From JARRLC01 sp050290865 (GTDB lineage: Bacteria > Pseudomonadota > Alphaproteobacteria > Rhizobiales > Rhodomicrobiaceae), in assembly GCA_050290865.1 (NCBI GenBank), contig JBNKIW010000020.1, positions 1 through 64,000 of the forward strand: 64,000 bases of DNA, in the 5' to 3' direction. A model generated the notes under the pieces. The model had not been told where the DNA came from, ran no database searches, and saw nothing but the letters and a program-made list of their open reading frames with translations. A program made the translations under genes and the position numbers. Below, one piece after another: positions 1 through 8,737 of the stretch (the first letter of the stretch is position 1; each line of letters opens with the position of its first letter).

Positions 1-193
1 TTTCACGAATCAAAGATCACCCGAGCGATTCAGAATATGGTCGATCTGTCAGCTGTTATTTCGTGCGATTGCCCTGGATGTCGAATCGCCATGGCTGGAC
101 AGCCGCCCCCCGGCGGTGTCATAGTCCGGTCCGCAGGAAACATTCGCGGGATACATCTTCCTCCCGCCGCTTCGCGATTTGAGGACGGGGACC

Positions 194-628
194 ATGGGCC
201 TTCTCAGCGACATCTTCACCTGGTGGAACGGCGCAACGCTTTCGACGCGCCTGTACACGAAACGCCATGGCGTCCTCATCGGCGAGGATGCCAACGGTAA
301 CAAATATTACGAGGACAAGAAGGCCATCCGCGAGGACGTGCGCCCCAGCGAAACGTCGTATAAAGGCACGGGCGAGGGCAGACGCCGCCGCTGGGTGGTC
401 TACTCCGGCCTGGCCGAGGCGTCCAAGGTGCCGCCGGAATGGCATGGCTGGCTGCACTATATCCTGGATGAACCGCCGGGGCACGACTACCAGACCCGCG
501 CCTGGCAGAAGCCGCATGTCGAGAACATGACCGGCACAGCCGGCGCCTACCGCCCTGCGGGCAGCATCCTCGCCGCCCAGCGGCGCCGCGCAGGCACGCC
601 CGACTACGAGCCCTGGCAGGCAGAATAG
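194..628 (+). CDS. NADH:ubiquinone oxidoreductase subunit NDUFA12 (B17.2 family)
   Basis: Accessory subunit of respiratory complex I, found in alphaproteobacteria and mitochondria, acting at the cytoplasmic side of the inner membrane. The 144-residue protein opens with MGLLSDIFTWWNGATLSTRL, carries the tryptophan-rich WHGWLHYILDEPP segment in the middle and ends with the family signature KPHVENMTGTAGAYRPAGS, so it looks full length. ATG 194 is chosen over an in-frame TTG at 179 because the family starts at MGLL. It stands apart from any nuo operon, as is usual for this gene. A methyltransferase follows 5 bp downstream. Confidence 0.93.
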   Translation: MGLLSDIFTWWNGATLSTRLYTKRHGVLIGEDANGNKYYEDKKAIREDVRPSETSYKGTGEGRRRRWVVYSGLAEASKVPPEWHGWLHYILDEPPGHDYQTRAWQKPHVENMTGTAGAYRPAGSILAAQRRRAGTPDYEPWQAE

Positions 629-633
629 CGACT

Positions 634-1398
634 ATGGCCAACGACGACGCAGCGTCGAGCCAGGTCTGGACCGCCGAAGGCTACGAAAAGAACGCGCGCT
701 TCGTGTCGGACCTCGGCGCCGAAATCCTGACTTGGCTCGCGCCGGCGCCGGGCGAGCGCATCCTCGACCTCGGCTGCGGCGACGGTGCACTGACGGTGCG
801 GCTTCGCGACGCGGGCGCCATCGTCACCGGCTGCGACACGAGCGAACCGCTCCTGGCCGCGGCGCGGGCGCGCGGGCTCGATGTGCGGCTGGCCGATGGC
901 CACGCCCTGCCCTTCCACGCCGAATTCGACGCCGTTTTCTCCAATGCCGCGCTGCATTGGATGACCCAGCCGGAGAAAGTCATCGACGGCATCCGCCGCG
1001 CGCTCAAGCCGGGCGGACGCTTCGTCGCCGAGTTCGGCGGCCACGGCAACGTCGCCACGATCGTGACGGCGATGCGGGCGGCGGCACTGGCGTTCGGCGG
1101 CGATCAGGCGCTCGCCGGCCCATGGTTCTACGCCACCGACACCGAATATGCCGCCATGCTACGGGCTGCAGGCTTCCGTGTCGCGCGCATCGGCCTGTAC
1201 CCGCGGCCGACACCTCTCCCCACCGGCATCGAGAACTGGCTGCAAACCTTCCGCGGCGTGTTCTTCGATCAGTTCGGCGCGAAACGGGAAACAGTGCTCG
1301 CCTGGGTCGCGGACCTGCTGCGGCCGTCTCTGTGCGATGCGTCGGGTCACTGGACCGCGGATTACGTGCGCCTGCGCGTCAAGGCGTATCTGGCGTGA
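634..1398 (+). CDS. class I SAM-dependent methyltransferase
   Basis: A 254-residue Rossmann-type methyltransferase of the Methyltransf_11/trans-aconitate methyltransferase-like group. Motif I is ILDLGCGDGALT (about residues 43-54), the acidic end of strand 2 is TGCDTS, motif II is FDAVFSNAALHWM, and motif III is the LKPGGRFVAEF segment. The substrate cannot be told from sequence. It starts 5 bp after the NDUFA12 gene, so the two are probably cotranscribed. Small methyltransferases sometimes act in complex I assembly, which makes the pairing suggestive but unproven. Confidence 0.85.
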   Translation: MANDDAASSQVWTAEGYEKNARFVSDLGAEILTWLAPAPGERILDLGCGDGALTVRLRDAGAIVTGCDTSEPLLAAARARGLDVRLADGHALPFHAEFDAVFSNAALHWMTQPEKVIDGIRRALKPGGRFVAEFGGHGNVATIVTAMRAAALAFGGDQALAGPWFYATDTEYAAMLRAAGFRVARIGLYPRPTPLPTGIENWLQTFRGVFFDQFGAKRETVLAWVADLLRPSLCDASGHWTADYVRLRVKAYLA

Positions 1399-1512
1399 CC
1401 CGCACGCAACGGTGCGCCCTGTCCGGGGACAACGAGCGGCGCCATTAGGAACGTGTTAACCCGCATGGCATTTCTTGGAGGCTCGCGCATCTTCAGGGGT
1501 CTGCGCTGGCAC

Positions 1513-1839
1513 ATGATCACTTCGCGCAAGGGAAAAAACGGGCGGTATGCGGTGCTGCTGGCGGTATGCCTGGCGCTGATCGCCTATTTTTCCTATCACG
1601 CCATCGAGGGCGATCATGGCCTGCACCGGCGCGCGGCGCTGGCCAAGAAGATCACCCTGCTGGAGGCCGAACTGGCCGCTCTCAAGCATGAGCGGCGGCG
1701 GATAGAGCGCGACGTGGCGCTGATGACCACGCGCGCCCGTACCGATCCCGATGTGCTCGACGAGCAGGCGCGGACGCTTCTGAATTACGCCCACCCCAAC
1801 GACATCGTGATCCTGCGCACACCGTCCGGGACGAAATAG
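1513..1839 (+). CDS. FtsB/DivIC-family septum formation initiator
   Basis: Small bitopic cell-division protein (about 108 residues). A short basic N-terminus (MITSRKGKNGR) is followed by one membrane segment (AVLLAVCLALIAYFSYHAI), then a coiled coil (KKITLLEAELAALKHERRRI) and the conserved tail with DVLDEQARTLLNYAHPNDIVI. FtsB-like proteins link FtsQ and FtsL at the divisome on the periplasmic side. ATG 1513 is preferred; an upstream GTG at 1453 would add 20 residues that do not resemble the family. In many alphaproteobacteria the homologue sits between eno and pdhA, which is not the case here. Confidence 0.85.
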   Translation: MITSRKGKNGRYAVLLAVCLALIAYFSYHAIEGDHGLHRRAALAKKITLLEAELAALKHERRRIERDVALMTTRARTDPDVLDEQARTLLNYAHPNDIVILRTPSGTK

Positions 1840-1875
1840 GCCCCGTTCGACATTGCGATCAACCGCAAGGCCGCA

Positions 1876-2373
1876 TCATCCAGCGCCCGACGCGGAGCTG
1901 TCCGTGTTTCCGGTCGCCGCCTGCGCCCATGGCAGCGCATAGACATTGGGGAAATCGGCAGCGGGCTGGGCACGCTCGATCTCGACACCGAGGCTCGCCC
2001 CTTCGAGCCGGTCGAGTTTCTCCACCAGAATGCGCACCTTGGCCGCACGCCGGTCAGCAAGGCAGGCCTCGGCCACGCGCTCGGCCAGCGTCTCCAGAAG
2101 GTTGATGTGCCCTTTCGAGATCACGCGGCGGATGGCCTCGACGATCGTGTCGTAATTGACGATGTGCTCGACATTGTCCGACGTCCTGTGCGGCGTGGGA
2201 TAGACCGAGACCTCGACGGTGAAGCGGACGCGCTGCGTGCACAGCTTCTCCTCCTCGAACACGCCGATATTGCAGTCGAGCACGAGGCCGCGCACCGAAA
2301 TCTTGTCGAGCACGAGGCTGGCACGCCCTACCGGAGAGTAAAAACGCGCCGCCAAAATCTTTTCGTTCACCAC
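1876..2373 (-). CDS. folB: dihydroneopterin aldolase (FolB-like)
   Basis: Aldolase that splits dihydroneopterin to hydroxymethyl-dihydropterin and glycolaldehyde in pterin (folate or tetrahydromethanopterin) synthesis. Family marks: LDCNIGVFEEEK near the N-terminus with the catalytic Glu region, NYDTIVEAIRRV, LLETLAERVAE, and VRILVEKLDR with the conserved Lys. The C-terminal tail is longer than usual. The start is GTG (2373 or 2370); the preceding mfnB gene stops at 2375, so the two are tightly linked. Its place next to mfnB suggests it serves the C1-carrier pathway of methylotrophs rather than only folate; that is an inference from context. Confidence 0.85.
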   Translation of the reverse strand: MVNEKILAARFYSPVGRASLVLDKISVRGLVLDCNIGVFEEEKLCTQRVRFTVEVSVYPTPHRTSDNVEHIVNYDTIVEAIRRVISKGHINLLETLAERVAEACLADRRAAKVRILVEKLDRLEGASLGVEIERAQPAADFPNVYALPWAQAATGNTDSSASGAG

Positions 2374-2374
2374 C

Positions 2375-3130
2375 TCATGTCTCCTGCCCCACAAACTTCT
2401 CCTGCCCACCAGTCTCTGCCGCGAATTGCACCGCGGCCCGCCCGACCTGCCGCCGCAGCGTTCCCAGCGCCGCCGCATCCAGCGTTCCCTCGCGCGCGCC
2501 TCCGGCGCAAGCTGCGCCGCGAAACCCGAGAACGTCCGGCTCCAACACCGCGAGCGGCGCGATATCGGCACCCTTGAGCGATCCGGCAAGCCCTGCCATC
2601 AGACCCGCACGCCGCGCCAGCCCGATGAACCGCCCGGTCTCCGCCGCGCTCAGATGCGTGCGCAAGCCCCCCTGCCCTTTTCCGGCGGTGTCCAGCATCA
2701 CGCCGGTGAATCCGGCCGCCGCGGCCTGCCCGATGGAAGTGAAATCGGGCGCCAGATCGGCGAACATCACCAGGATCAGCCTGACCCCACGCGCGGCAAG
2801 AGGCGCAAACGGAGCCAGATTAACGCAGGCGCCGCCGCCGGGGAAGGCACCGATCTTCACATAATCAACACCGAGCGCAGCCGTCGCGGCGGCAGCGGCG
2901 GCAGCGGCTTCACCGGGCGGCACGTCGCCCACCGTCGCGCTCACCCTGCGGCGCCCGCCCACGGCTTCGACAATGGCGCGGATGGTCTCCGGCGCCGCCG
3001 CGCCAAGAACCCCCTCCCGTGGCTCCTTGATGTCGATGATATCCGCCCCGCCACCCAGCGTCATCAACGCCTCCGCCGCCGAGCGGACGCTGATGAGCAG
3101 GCGCGGAACCGATGGCGCCTGTCCGTTCAT
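2375..3130 (-). CDS. mfnB: (5-formylfuran-3-yl)methyl phosphate synthase (MfnB family)
   Basis: Makes 4-(hydroxymethyl)-2-furancarboxaldehyde phosphate from two glyceraldehyde-3-phosphate molecules, the first step towards the methanofuran-type cofactor used in formaldehyde oxidation by methylotrophs. The 251-residue TIM-barrel protein shows the family start LLISVRSAAEA, the active-site ADIIDIKEPREGVLGA with its Lys, the second lysine in VDYVKIGAFPGG, and MLDTAGKGQGG. Its ATG overlaps the stop of the upstream ABC ATPase gene by 4 bases (ATGA), so its translation is coupled to the transporter genes. This is the strongest hint in the window for a methylotrophic lifestyle. Confidence 0.92.
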   Translation of the reverse strand: MNGQAPSVPRLLISVRSAAEALMTLGGGADIIDIKEPREGVLGAAAPETIRAIVEAVGGRRRVSATVGDVPPGEAAAAAAAATAALGVDYVKIGAFPGGGACVNLAPFAPLAARGVRLILVMFADLAPDFTSIGQAAAAGFTGVMLDTAGKGQGGLRTHLSAAETGRFIGLARRAGLMAGLAGSLKGADIAPLAVLEPDVLGFRGAACAGGAREGTLDAAALGTLRRQVGRAAVQFAAETGGQEKFVGQET

Positions 3131-3912
3131 GTCTTCCTGGTCCCCATGCCGTTCCCATTATAGCGCAAGAGGCCGGGAAAGGCGGAGACATTGGTGTCCG
3201 GCTCCAGCATTTCGCGGCGGAAGGCCTCGACGGTCTCGGGGCGGGCGCGCTCGTCCGGCGTCAGCGGGATAGCAATATCCGAGAGCAGACGGGCGGGCGA
3301 CGGCGCGAACACGAGCAGGCGCTCAGCAAGACGGATCGCCTCGCGGCTGTCATGCGTGACGAACAGAACCGTCGCCGGCCGCTCCCGCCACAGCGTCATC
3401 AGCAGGCCGCGCAGCCGGTCGGCGGTCGCCTCGTCGAGCGAGACGAACGGTTCGTCCATCAGGAGAAGACCCGGCTCGATGGCGAAGCCGCGGGCGAGCG
3501 CGGCGCGGCGCTGCATCCCGAGCGAAAGCTCTCCCGGATAGGCGCCCTCGCATCCGGACAGGCCGACTTCGGCCAGCAGATCCCGGCAGCGCCCCACGGC
3601 TTCCGGTTCGGAGCCCGCGGCAAGGGTCAGATTATCCAGCACCGTCCGCCAGGGCAGGAGGCGCGGGGTCTGAAACACATAGGCAAGGCGGCGCAGGCGC
3701 TCGCCCGGGTCAGGCGCGATCCGCCCCTCGAAATCACCGTCCATCCCCGCGATGAGGTTGAGGAGCGTGGTCTTCCCGCAGCCCGACGGACCGAGGATGC
3801 AGACGAACTCATTCTCCTTGACGGCGAAATGCAGCCCGGCAATGGCGGTCACGTCGCCGTTGGCCGCGCGCCGGTAGACCTTCCGCTCGATGCCGATCGT
3901 CAACCCGCTCAT
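3127..3912 (-). CDS. NitT/TauT-family ABC transporter ATP-binding protein
   Basis: Cytoplasmic ATPase (261 residues) of an importer of the nitrate/sulfonate/taurine type. Walker A is GPSGCGKTTL, the Q-loop lies in YVFQTPRLLPWRTV, the signature is LSLGMQRRAALARGF (a variant of LSGGQ), Walker B is LLLMDEPFVSLD and the H-loop is VTHD. It starts at ATG 3912 with a 4-base overlap to the permease gene and itself overlaps mfnB by 4 bases. The order binding protein, permease, ATPase is complete. The substrate is unknown; the coupling to mfnB suggests something needed in C1 metabolism. Confidence 0.9.
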   Translation of the reverse strand: MSGLTIGIERKVYRRAANGDVTAIAGLHFAVKENEFVCILGPSGCGKTTLLNLIAGMDGDFEGRIAPDPGERLRRLAYVFQTPRLLPWRTVLDNLTLAAGSEPEAVGRCRDLLAEVGLSGCEGAYPGELSLGMQRRAALARGFAIEPGLLLMDEPFVSLDEATADRLRGLLMTLWRERPATVLFVTHDSREAIRLAERLLVFAPSPARLLSDIAIPLTPDERARPETVEAFRREMLEPDTNVSAFPGLLRYNGNGMGTRKT

Positions 3913-4670
3913 TGGCGCCACCGGCTGGCGAGCGTTTCCCACGGCTGCAGGACGACATATTCGATAGCCAGCACCACGACGATGAAGGCGATCGCATAGG
4001 CGAGGATACCGGTGACGTCGAAATTCTGGAAATCGGTGTAGATCATGAAACCGACGCCGTTGGAACGCCCCAGCAATTCGACCACGAGCACAATCTTCCA
4101 CACCAGCGCCAGCCCGGAGCGCGCGGCCGCCACGAAGAACGGCGCCAGTTGCGGCACCAGCACGTGGCGGAAGGTCTTCCAGCGGCCAAAACCGTAGATG
4201 AAAGCCATTTCCTCGAAGCTTTTGTCGAGCGAGCGCGCGCCTTCGCGGAGCGTGACCGCCGTGTTGGGAGCCTTGTTGATGACCACCGCGAGGATGGCGG
4301 CCGTTTCGTTCAGCCCCACCCAGATGTAACACAGCACGATGGTCACCAGCGCGGGCAGGTGCAACGCCAGGATGAGCCACGGGTCGAGGAACAGGTTGAG
4401 CGCGCGCCGCCGCCCGAGCGCAATGCCGATGGCCGCCCCCAGCATCATGGCCAGCGCGAACGCCACGGCCACCCGCGCCAGCGTCACCCCGACATGGAAC
4501 GGCAGCGCGCCCCGCGCCGTCTCGGCGGCCATATGCGCAAAAACCGCCAGCGGGGAGGGCAGATAGCGGCTGCCGCTGATTTCCGCCGCCATACCCCAGA
4601 TCGCGAGCAGCACCACGATGGAGACGGCGCTCCACAGTCCCCTGGAGACGCTGATCCGGGACAGGACCAT
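3909..4670 (-). CDS. NitT/TauT-family ABC transporter permease
   Basis: Inner-membrane permease (about 253 residues) of the BPD_transp_1 fold with about six hydrophobic segments. The coupling-helix region reads NTAVTLREGARSLDKSFEEM followed by GFGRWKTFRHVLVPQLAPF, which matches the EAA loop of SsuC/TauC-type permeases. The start is ATG 4670 (a GTG lies one codon upstream); it touches the stop of the binding-protein gene, and its own stop overlaps the ATPase start, so the three genes are translationally chained. Confidence 0.9.
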   Translation of the reverse strand: MVLSRISVSRGLWSAVSIVVLLAIWGMAAEISGSRYLPSPLAVFAHMAAETARGALPFHVGVTLARVAVAFALAMMLGAAIGIALGRRRALNLFLDPWLILALHLPALVTIVLCYIWVGLNETAAILAVVINKAPNTAVTLREGARSLDKSFEEMAFIYGFGRWKTFRHVLVPQLAPFFVAAARSGLALVWKIVLVVELLGRSNGVGFMIYTDFQNFDVTGILAYAIAFIVVVLAIEYVVLQPWETLASRWRQ

Positions 4671-5653
4671 CACTTCTCCGGCGCCTGCCAGAAGATGCGG
4701 GAATCGAACGTCACGCCCTTGCCTGTCAATTGTTCGCCGCCGAGTTTGGCCAGAACGCCGAAAAGCTGCTCCGCATCCTTGTGCTGTTCCGGCCCCCAGG
4801 CGAAGCGGATTCCTTCGCGGTAACGGTCGCGGAGCGTGCGGAACTTGGCGTCATCGGCGGCACGCATCAGCGGACGCAGCCGGTCCCACTCGGCGTCGGA
4901 TTTCAGGAGGATGTCCTGCGCCTCGGCGACGCTCTTGAGAAAGGCGGCGAGCGCCTTCGGCTTCTCCTTGGCCAGCTTCTCGGAAAACACGAAACCGATG
5001 AGCGGAATCGGCCCCTTGAGGCCCGCCGAGGTCATCAGTTCGGACACGGAAACCAGCCGCCGGAAGCCTGCCGCTTCGAGCGCGGCGGCGAAGTGCCAGT
5101 AATTGAGCGTGGCGTCCACCTCGCCCCACAGCGCCTGCTGATTGAGAAGCGGGGGCGCTCCAAAGACCGGGGTCGCGCTGTCCACCAGATCACCGGCGCC
5201 CGCCTTCAGCGCCACGGCGCGCAACAGGAGCCAGCTCTTGTCCAGCGGCCCGCCCGCGACCGCTATTTTCTTGCCCCCCAGCTCGGCGATGGATTTGAGC
5301 TTCGAGGCGGCGGGCACCATGAGCGCCCCGACCGTCATCGAATAGGGCGTGAAGACGAGGGGGCTCCCGCCCGCGCGCTGGCGCAGCACCCAGAGCCAGT
5401 CGCTGACGATGACGTCGGCCTCGCCGCCCAGAAGCGCCACCTTGGTGGCGTTGTTGGAGGCCAGCTTCAGCGGGTTCAACTCATAGCCGGCCTTGCGGTC
5501 CAGCCCGTGGTGCTTGATGACGTCCATCAGCCAGCCGACCGTGCCGAATTTGAGCAGGCCGGGCCTGATGGTTTCCGCGCGGAGCGGCGCCGTCATGATG
5601 ACGAGCGGCAGGATCGAAAGAAAGAACCCCAGTCTCAATGCACGCTTGATCAC
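4670..5653 (-). CDS. ABC transporter substrate-binding protein (NMT1/SsuA-like)
   Basis: Periplasmic binding protein of the transporter encoded next to it (327 residues). A typical signal peptide (basic start, then LGFFLSILPLVIMTAPLRAE) precedes a type II fold with KFGTVGWLMDVIKHHGLD and ALLGGEADVIVSDWLWVL. The start is GTG 5653: a strong Shine-Dalgarno TAAGGAGG lies 5 bases upstream, whereas in-frame starts further upstream lack a signal sequence. The ligand cannot be read from sequence; the family takes up nitrate, sulfonates, pyrimidine precursors and others. Confidence 0.88.
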   Translation of the reverse strand: MIKRALRLGFFLSILPLVIMTAPLRAETIRPGLLKFGTVGWLMDVIKHHGLDRKAGYELNPLKLASNNATKVALLGGEADVIVSDWLWVLRQRAGGSPLVFTPYSMTVGALMVPAASKLKSIAELGGKKIAVAGGPLDKSWLLLRAVALKAGAGDLVDSATPVFGAPPLLNQQALWGEVDATLNYWHFAAALEAAGFRRLVSVSELMTSAGLKGPIPLIGFVFSEKLAKEKPKALAAFLKSVAEAQDILLKSDAEWDRLRPLMRAADDAKFRTLRDRYREGIRFAWGPEQHKDAEQLFGVLAKLGGEQLTGKGVTFDSRIFWQAPEK

Positions 5654-5700
5654 TGTCGCCTCCTTAGAATCGCTCGCCGCGTTCCGCGAAACGCGCGCCA

Positions 5701-6195
5701 TCATTTTACGAGCCGGTTCTTCACCAGCCATTCGACGCCCCGCCGCCACGACACGTCGTTATTGCCGCGAATGTCGGCACTGCCCGCGGCGAGGATCCGG
5801 CCAGTCCCGGCGTCCGAAATCACGATGTTGATGTTGAGAATGAGATTGGAAACCTTCTGTACCCACGCCGTCACGGCGACCCCGGCTCCCAGTGAGCGCG
5901 CGATCTCTTCCGCACAGTCGCGGCAATCCCGGAAATTGCGGGACTTGGCGATGGCGTCCGCCGCTGGCGCGATATCGACGGCCTCGTAGGCACCGGACGC
6001 GCTCAGCAGTTCGCGCAATTGAGCACCAATCATGTTGAGGCGCTCCACCTCGTCGGCACGCTGGGCTTCGGCGCTGAAGCTCACCCATTCGAAGGGAAAG
6101 AAAGCCGTCTTCCGCCCGGCGGCATCCGCGGGTGCCACCGCACAAGCGAAGATCAGCAACACGGCTAGCAGCCGCCCACCGGCAATCAAACTCAT
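5701..6195 (-). CDS. secreted DUF2380-domain protein
   Basis: About 164 residues with a cleavable signal (MSLIAGGRLLAVLLIFACAV to ADAAG) and the DUF2380 pattern: an N-terminal FPFEWVSFS stretch, EVERLNMIGAQLRELLSASG, then a CRDC pair (two Cys three apart) and the C-terminal SWRRGVEWLVKNRL. It is the first gene of the minus-strand operon, 47 bp before the ABC binding protein. Proteins of this family are repeatedly met beside PQQ-dehydrogenase and methylotrophy genes, but no function is established. The CxxC could bind a metal or form a disulfide. Confidence 0.75.
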   Translation of the reverse strand: MSLIAGGRLLAVLLIFACAVAPADAAGRKTAFFPFEWVSFSAEAQRADEVERLNMIGAQLRELLSASGAYEAVDIAPAADAIAKSRNFRDCRDCAEEIARSLGAGVAVTAWVQKVSNLILNINIVISDAGTGRILAAGSADIRGNNDVSWRRGVEWLVKNRLVK

Positions 6196-6479
6196 CTCGT
6201 TGTTTCGCTCCCCATACCCTTTTGCGCTCAGTTTAGGACACCCACCGTGGAACCGCAACGCTTTTGAGGTTTTTCCGCCAACCAATATTTACGATGCCGG
6301 CCGCGACGCAATATTAACCAACATGCATATTGCCTGCGCAAATATTGCGGCGCAGTACCGCCTCGACACGCGACGGACTCCTCACAAATATGTGTGCTAG
6401 TTGACGCACCGTGGCAACATTGTTATCCATCGAAGTCAGGTTTGTACTTGGACAGCAATAATAAGATTTTCCTAAGAAC
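6196..6479. promoter_or_regulatory. divergent control region between the mfnB/ABC operon and the PQQ-ABC operon
   Basis: A 284-bp AT-richer stretch with no gene that must hold promoters for both diverging operons. On the plus strand a good sigma-70 match is TTGACG (6401-6406), a 17-bp spacer and TATCCA (6424-6429), 50 bp before the start of the plus-strand operon. Several short imperfect palindromes (around ATGCATATTG and GCGCAAATATTGCG, 6320-6355) could be operator half-sites. No riboswitch-like structure was recognised. Confidence 0.5.
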
Positions 6480-7700
6480 ATGAGGAACGCCCATCCATCG
6501 TCCCGCCGGGTCGCCATCGCCGGCGGCCTGCTCCTTCTGGCGCTGCTGCTTCCGCCCATGGCGGTGCGGGCGCAGGAGCCGGTCAAGGTGGCTATCGGCC
6601 TGCTGCGCGTGACCGGGGACGACATCGTCCCGCTGTCGCGCATCGACGTGCCGCCCGCCGACGACGGCCTCGCGGGCGCGCAGCTCGGCATCAGGGACAA
6701 CCAGACGACCGGGCGCTTCACCAACCAGGCGTTCACGCTGCAGGTGGAAGAGGCGGCGAGTCCGGAGGCGGCGGTAGCCACGCTCGGTAAATTCGCCGAC
6801 GCGGGCGTGCGCTTCGTGCTTCTCGATGCGCCGGGCGCCGTGCAGGCGAAGCTGGCGGACAGCGCCGCGGCGAAGGACATGCTGTTGTTCAACATCAGCG
6901 CAACCGACGACGCGCTGAGAGGGGAAAACTGCCGGACCAACCTGTTCCACGTCGCGCCGAGCCGGGCGATGCTTGCCGACGCGCTGGCGCAGTATCTGGC
7001 GTGGAAGAAATGGCGGCGCTGGCTGCTGGCGGGCGGCGTCAAGGATGGCGACAAGGCATTCGTCGCGGCATTGAAACGCGCCGCCAAGCGCTTCGGCGCC
7101 AAGATCGTCGAGGAACGCACCTTCGAGGAGCCGGCGGGATCGCGGCGCAGCGACACCGGCCACCAGCAGGTGCAAAAGCAGATGGCCGTATTCACACAGC
7201 GCGCTCCCGACTATGACGTGCTGGTGGTGGCAGACGAAAGCGAGGTTTTCGGCGGTTATCTGCCCTACCGAACGTGGGACGCGCGGCCGGTCGTCGGCAC
7301 CGCGGGGCTGGTCCCCACCACATGGCACCCCGCGCATGAGGGCTGGGGCGGCACGCAACTGCAAACCCGCTTCGAGCGCAACGCCAAGCGCTTCATGCGT
7401 CCGCTCGACTATCAGGCGTGGGAGGCCGTGCGCATCATCGGCGAGGCGGCGACGCGCGCGAAATCGAACGATCCCAAGGTCATCCGCGCCCACATTCTCA
7501 AACCGGATTTCGGTCTCGGCGCCTTCAAGGGGCAGGCGCTCAATTTCCGGAGCTGGAACCGCCAGCTTCGCCAGCCGATCCTGCTCACGACCCTGAAAAT
7601 GCCGGTGACGGTATCGCCGCAGCCGGGTTTCCTGCACCGCTTTTTTGAAACGGACACGCTCGGCGTGGATGAACCGGAAACGAATTGCAAGGTGCGGTAG
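6480..7700 (+). CDS. PQQ-associated ABC transporter substrate-binding protein (LutA-like)
   Basis: Periplasmic type I (leucine-binding-like) binding protein, 406 residues, with an N-terminal signal (VAIAGGLLLLALLLPPMAVRAQ). The early VKVAIGLLRVTGDDIVP and later ALAQYLAWKKWRRWLLAGG, DYDVLVVADESEVFGGYLPY and GTAGLVPTTWHPAHEGWGG segments match the family of binding proteins that accompany quinoprotein alcohol dehydrogenases. It heads a plus-strand operon of six genes with the order of the described lanthanide-uptake clusters (lut in Methylorubrum, ped in Pseudomonas putida). The assignment to lanthanides is by synteny, not by any motif. Confidence 0.85.
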   Translation: MRNAHPSSRRVAIAGGLLLLALLLPPMAVRAQEPVKVAIGLLRVTGDDIVPLSRIDVPPADDGLAGAQLGIRDNQTTGRFTNQAFTLQVEEAASPEAAVATLGKFADAGVRFVLLDAPGAVQAKLADSAAAKDMLLFNISATDDALRGENCRTNLFHVAPSRAMLADALAQYLAWKKWRRWLLAGGVKDGDKAFVAALKRAAKRFGAKIVEERTFEEPAGSRRSDTGHQQVQKQMAVFTQRAPDYDVLVVADESEVFGGYLPYRTWDARPVVGTAGLVPTTWHPAHEGWGGTQLQTRFERNAKRFMRPLDYQAWEAVRIIGEAATRAKSNDPKVIRAHILKPDFGLGAFKGQALNFRSWNRQLRQPILLTTLKMPVTVSPQPGFLHRFFETDTLGVDEPETNCKVR

Positions 7701-7731
7701 CAGGTCAAGAAGAAGCGCACCGGGAGGACAG

Positions 7732-8706
7732 ATGAAACGGACAGCGTTGTTATGCGTGATTGCCCTGGCGGCATCGATGGCCAATGGCGGGACCGCGCGG
7801 GCCTATACGGTGTATGTGTCCAACGAGAAGGACAACACCGTTACCGTCATCGACAGCAAGACGATGAAGGCCACGGACACGATCAAGGTCGGCAACCGCC
7901 CGCGCGGCATCACGGTGACCAAGGACGGCAAGTTCATCCTCCTGTGCGCGAGCGACGACGACACGGTCGAGATCATCGATGCCGCGACGAAACGGATCGT
8001 CGGGTCGCTGCCTTCCGGCGCGGACCCGGAACTGTTCGTCCTGCACCCCTCGGGCAATCCCCTCTTCATCGCCAACGAGAATGACAATCTCGTCACGGTC
8101 GTGGACATCGAGAAGAAGACGATACTCGCCGAAATCCCCGTCGGCGTCGAACCGGAGGGCATGGGCGTCAGCCCGGACGGCAAGATCCTGGTAAACACCT
8201 CCGAGACCACCAACATGGCGCATTTCATCGACACCGCCACCCATAAGGTCGTCGGCAATGTGCTGGTGGACACGCGCCCGCGCTTCGCGGAGTTCTCCTC
8301 CGACGGCAAGCAGCTCTGGGTGACGGCGGAGATCGGCGGCACGGTCGCCGTCATCGACCCGGCGACGAAGACGATCGTCAAGAAGATCAGCTTCGACATC
8401 CCCGGCGTGAACAAGGAGACCATCCAGCCGGTCGGCGTGCGCGTGACGAAGGACGGCAAGCGGGCATTCGTGGCACTCGGGCCCGCGAACCGGGTGGCCG
8501 TCGTCAACGCCAAGACCTTCGAGGTGGAAAAATATCTGCTGGTCGGCCAGCGCGTCTGGCAGCTCCGCTTTACGCCGGACGAGAAGCAGCTCTACGTCAC
8601 CAACGGCAATTCGAACGACGTATCGGTGATCGACGTGGCGCAGCTGAAGGTTATCAAGTCGATCAGGACCGGACGCCAGCCCTGGGGCGTGGCGATCGCA
8701 CCCTGA
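7732..8706 (+). CDS. PQQ-dependent catabolism-associated YVTN beta-propeller protein
   Basis: Exported beta-propeller of 324 residues. The signal peptide (LLCVIALAASMANGGTARA) is followed by repeats of about 42 residues carrying the YVSNEKDNTVTVID, FIANENDNLVTVVD and LYVTNGNSNDVSVID type motif, about seven blades. ATG 7732 has GGGAGGA just upstream and starts the signal peptide. It lies 31 bp after the binding-protein gene. Proteins of this family occur in the same ABC cluster across methylotrophs; the role is unknown, perhaps presenting a metal or cofactor in the periplasm. Confidence 0.87.
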   Translation: MKRTALLCVIALAASMANGGTARAYTVYVSNEKDNTVTVIDSKTMKATDTIKVGNRPRGITVTKDGKFILLCASDDDTVEIIDAATKRIVGSLPSGADPELFVLHPSGNPLFIANENDNLVTVVDIEKKTILAEIPVGVEPEGMGVSPDGKILVNTSETTNMAHFIDTATHKVVGNVLVDTRPRFAEFSSDGKQLWVTAEIGGTVAVIDPATKTIVKKISFDIPGVNKETIQPVGVRVTKDGKRAFVALGPANRVAVVNAKTFEVEKYLLVGQRVWQLRFTPDEKQLYVTNGNSNDVSVIDVAQLKVIKSIRTGRQPWGVAIAP

Positions 8707-8737
8707 CAAGCGACACAAAAAACAACGGGACGAAACC

